A stretch of 24,638 nt of DNA from a virus, in IMG/VR virus record IMGVR_UViG_3300044731_000589, positions 1 through 24,638 of that record, one strand, 5' to 3'. Under the pieces are notes generated by a model that saw only the letters and a program-made list of their open reading frames with translations, ran no database searches and was not told the origin of the DNA. This document shows positions 23,015-24,638 of the stretch, in pieces. The number at the start of each line of letters is the position of its first letter. Position 1 is the first letter of the stretch. The position numbers and the translations under genes are program-made.

Positions 23015-23063
23015 AAGGTTTTAAAAAGTTAAAAAATACGGTTTGAGGCTGACCGTAAACCTT
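23015..23063 (-). promoter_or_regulatory. Structured leader RNA motif, copy B
   Basis: On the minus strand an inner stem TACGGT (23057-23052) with ACCGTA (23042-23037) sits next to an outer stem AAGGTT (23063-23058) with AACCTT (23020-23015), just before the Gp157 ATG. Compared with copy A at 6028-6077, one stem pair is swapped T-A to A-T while pairing is kept. Confidence 0.5.
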
Positions 23064-23071
23064 TGATTTTT

Positions 23072-23266
23072 TTATAAGCTATCGCATAATTCTACAAAAT
23101 CATTTTCTGGCATTCTATCCATTAAAATATCAATACAAATATCAAAAACATATTCAGCACTTTTTTCGAAATTATCTTTTAGTTTTTTTACTTCAATAAT
23201 TAAATCATTAGTTGATAATGTATTTAATTTTTGCGCTGCAATTGTTTTGAAATTTTCAGTTGTCAT
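23072..23266 (-). CDS. Unknown small protein downstream of promoter copy B, 64 aa
   Basis: The likely start is ATG at 23266 (MTTENFKTIAAQKLN); an in-frame TTG at 23320 lies inside the promoter box and would give an unlikely extension. AACCTTACTATTATG precedes the start. The protein is acidic and helical (LSTNDLIIEVKKLKDNFE, AEYVFDICIDILMDRM). It is AT-rich like the 93-residue gene that occupies the same position in the other cassette, but the two proteins do not look alike. First gene of the promoter-leader cassette leading to the Gp157 gene. Function unknown. Confidence 0.6.
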   Translation of the reverse strand: MTTENFKTIAAQKLNTLSTNDLIIEVKKLKDNFEKSAEYVFDICIDILMDRMPENDFVELCDSL

Positions 23267-23311
23267 AATAGTAAGGTTTTTTGTGTGATTGTTAATTGCT
23301 TTCTGAATAAC

Positions 23312-23334
23312 TTGATACAAAGATAGAACTACTT
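23312..23334 (-). promoter_or_regulatory. Promoter copy B (TATCTTTG -7 box at 23318-23325)
   Basis: 23 bases identical to 6410-6432 contain TATCTTTG on the minus strand. The start site would lie near 23311, leaving a leader of about 45 bases before the ATG at 23266. The AT-rich upstream bases (to about 23392) are related to those of copy A. Confidence 0.65.
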
Positions 23335-23392
23335 TTTATATTTTTACTCTTTTGCTAAAAATATTTTTCGAAAATTTGATTTTTTTTTCTGT

Positions 23393-23911
23393 TTAGGGCT
23401 TTTTTCGTGCTTTTTCTGCACTTTTTGCCTTAAAATACTCAAATTTTGCCCTTAATGCCAGTTTAAAAGCATCTCTTTTGTCCTGCTCAGATTTCAGACC
23501 TTTGTAATTTAAAAGCTCAAGACCGTGATTTCTGGCTTCCGACTTTGTGATCAGGTCTGACCACTTCATTCCCTTGTCAGCTGGACTGACTGAATAAACT
23601 CCAATGCTGAGCCTATACTTTGCATAATCGACCGACATTTGTGAAACTGCCTGATTTTTCCCTACGTCCCGACTAATTTTCTCCCTGCCAGAGGTCGAGC
23701 GCACTTTCGGGCTTATAAAGGTGTGATTTGTTTCGTTGCTGTTCTCAATACAGATAAAAGCCTCAATGTTATTGTCTGCGATCTTATCGATAAATTGGAC
23801 AAAGTCAATAAATGTTTTCATTTTCTGAAAGTCTGCGATATTGTCATTTATTACGCAAACATAAAAACCGTTCTCCCTGAATGCAGGATCAACCCCGACG
23901 TAAATAATCAT
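23393..23911 (-). CDS. RuvC-like Holliday-junction resolvase, 172 aa
   Basis: ATG at 23911, overlapping the upstream stop by 4 bases. RNase H-like fold with VGVDPAFRENGFYVCVI (Asp8), the second acidic site FICIENSN (Glu56), the helix VGKNQAVSQMSVDYAKYR and the C-terminal acidic pair EQDKRDAFKLAL (Asp144/Asp147). This order is the RuvC/phage resolvase pattern. It should cut branched DNA during replication or before packaging. The Lys-rich end (KAKSAEKARKKP) may bind DNA. Length fits the family. The promoter region 23321-23392 follows it. Confidence 0.82.
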   Translation of the reverse strand: MIIYVGVDPAFRENGFYVCVINDNIADFQKMKTFIDFVQFIDKIADNNIEAFICIENSNETNHTFISPKVRSTSGREKISRDVGKNQAVSQMSVDYAKYRLSIGVYSVSPADKGMKWSDLITKSEARNHGLELLNYKGLKSEQDKRDAFKLALRAKFEYFKAKSAEKARKKP

Positions 23912-24111
23912 TGCTCACTGGCTTTGACTTCCTCCAAAAATTGTTCCCACGTTTTGCCCTTCATTTTTTTAACCCAATCTTTGCGAATGAAGGCATCCCT
24001 TACAGGGTGGTAAATATATTGTACGCCCTCCAGATTTATGCCTCCAAAGTGGCGACCTATTGCGATATAAGGCTGTTTCGAGCCTTCCAGAATAACAATT
24101 GCTTTTATCAT
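23908..24111 (-). CDS. Unknown small protein, 67 aa
   Basis: ATG at 24111, overlapping stops on both sides by 4 bases. A compact alpha/beta protein: IKAIVILEGSKQPYIAIGRH, then INLEGVQYIYHPVRDAFI and a C-terminal helix TWEQFLEEVKAS. No known motif. The tight coupling to the transglycosylase and resolvase genes supports real expression. Confidence 0.65.
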   Translation of the reverse strand: MIKAIVILEGSKQPYIAIGRHFGGINLEGVQYIYHPVRDAFIRKDWVKKMKGKTWEQFLEEVKASEQ

Positions 24112-24569
24112 AGCTTTTTATATTTGTTTAGGTAGTTTAAAGTTGCATTGCTTTTATAGCCCTCTGAGCCTCCGCACCACATTCGAGCGAGTTCTTCATA
24201 CGTCGGGTACCTACCGTGCTTTTGTGCAAAGGTATGGCAGAAAATACCCATTGTAGCCCAGAAAACGTGCTTTGATTTTTCAAGGTTAAACATATCATTA
24301 TGTGAGTAACCTAATAGGTCTGTCATTCCTGAGCCTTTGACGCAAATATTATAAATTTGGTAGCGTCCGAAGCCGTGACCGTTTGCCTCAACCACGCTGT
24401 CTGTATTATTGGACTCAATTTGTCCAATTTTGCGAATGAACTCGCTGTCGCAGGTGTCACGGTAAACTATCCGCTCAATAACTTTGACTTGTACCTCTGG
24501 CTTTTGCTTTGTCTGAATGCAGCCGAAAAGACAGACTGCTAATATTGTAAATCCGATTAGTTGTTTCAT
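24108..24569 (-). CDS. Lipoprotein lytic transglycosylase-like protein, 153 aa
   Basis: ATG at 24569, overlapping the upstream stop (TAATG). Residues 1-17 (MKQLIGFTILAVCLFGC) are a lipoprotein signal with lipobox LFGC and acylated Cys17. After a short linker the SLT/lysozyme-like core has IGQIESNNTDSV with the probable catalytic Glu52, GHGFGRYQIYN and a C-terminal LARMWCGGSEGYKSNATLNY, a signature of this phage family ('W.GG..GY...ATL.Y'). It should cleave glycan strands from the membrane face. A lipid-anchored wall enzyme away from the lysis block may act early, at DNA entry or in superinfection control; this is inference. Confidence 0.82.
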   Translation of the reverse strand: MKQLIGFTILAVCLFGCIQTKQKPEVQVKVIERIVYRDTCDSEFIRKIGQIESNNTDSVVEANGHGFGRYQIYNICVKGSGMTDLLGYSHNDMFNLEKSKHVFWATMGIFCHTFAQKHGRYPTYEELARMWCGGSEGYKSNATLNYLNKYKKL

Positions 24570-24638
24570 TAGATTTGAATGTTATATTTTTTAAAGTATT
24601 TTAGAATGTCCTCAGGCGAAATATAGATGTTTCCTTTT
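24569..24638 (-). CDS. C-terminal end of a possible HTH/excisionase-like protein (cut by the right edge)
   Basis: An open frame enters from the right edge and ends in TAA overlapping the next ATG. The 22 visible residues start GNIYISPEDILKYFKKYN, like the wing and last helix of small MerR/excisionase-type HTH proteins ('.YIS.ED.LKYL'). Too short for more than a guess. Confidence 0.4.
   Translation of the reverse strand, partial: KGNIYISPEDILKYFKKYNIQI

Noticed and set aside
1-24638. CRISPR arrays, tRNAs, insertion sequences, attachment sites
   Set aside because: I saw no regularly spaced repeats, no cloverleaf-like sequence, no transposase and no integrase; the only clear dispersed repeats are the two regulatory cassettes.

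Overview
This window is a contiguous block of a tailed double-stranded DNA phage (or prophage) of a Bacteroidetes host, most likely a flavobacterium-like one. Evidence seen directly: a terminase pair, a long tape-measure protein, a ClpP-type prohead protease, a capsid-like protein, the start of a portal-like protein, phage lysis enzymes, a Gp157-family protein and a ParB-methyltransferase. The host assignment rests on promoter boxes of the Bacteroidetes type (TAnnTTTG), weak or absent Shine-Dalgarno sites, low GC by eye, and small accessory families that I associate with Bacteroidetes phages. No integrase, repressor, tRNA or CRISPR array is visible, so lifestyle is undetermined.

Layout, read in the direction of transcription (right to left; all genes but one are on the minus strand). 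(1) 24638-22528, replication/accessory end: a truncated possible HTH protein, a lipoprotein transglycosylase, a small unknown protein, a RuvC-like resolvase, a small unknown protein behind its own promoter, and a Gp157-family protein. (2) 22102-22434, one plus-strand gene of 110 residues with its own promoter box and a bidirectional terminator (moron-like). (3) 22029-17041, packaging and modification: a peptidoglycan-binding/L,D-transpeptidase-like protein, a ParB-DNA methyltransferase, a phage protein of unknown role, a small coiled coil, an ADP-ribosyltransferase-like protein, small and large terminase, and SSB. (4) 17019-7067, tail: a two-frame gene with a nine-T slippery run (probable programmed -1 frameshift, tail-assembly-chaperone style), a two-helix membrane protein too short for standard ORF cut-offs, connector/tail completion proteins, one with a C-terminal Ig-like domain, two large tail-tip proteins and the tape measure. 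(5) 7055-4054, small genes and lysis: a promoter, a duplicated structured leader, a secreted SPOR-like protein, a one-helix membrane protein and a secreted GH73-type glucosaminidase, ended by a strong terminator. (6) 3913-1, head: a promoter, ClpP-like protease, Cys-containing beta-rich protein, major capsid, another structural protein, a second terminator, a small protein and the N-terminus of the portal.

Genes are packed tightly, many with 4-base ATGA overlaps, so translation is probably coupled; no gene-free stretch exceeds 300 bases. The most unusual items are (a) the nine-T frameshift site, (b) two paralogous regulatory cassettes about 17 kb apart that share a 23-base promoter identity and a two-stem leader RNA with a compensatory base-pair change, (c) the SPOR-like secreted protein in the lysis region, and (d) the head module lying downstream of the tail module and of a terminator.
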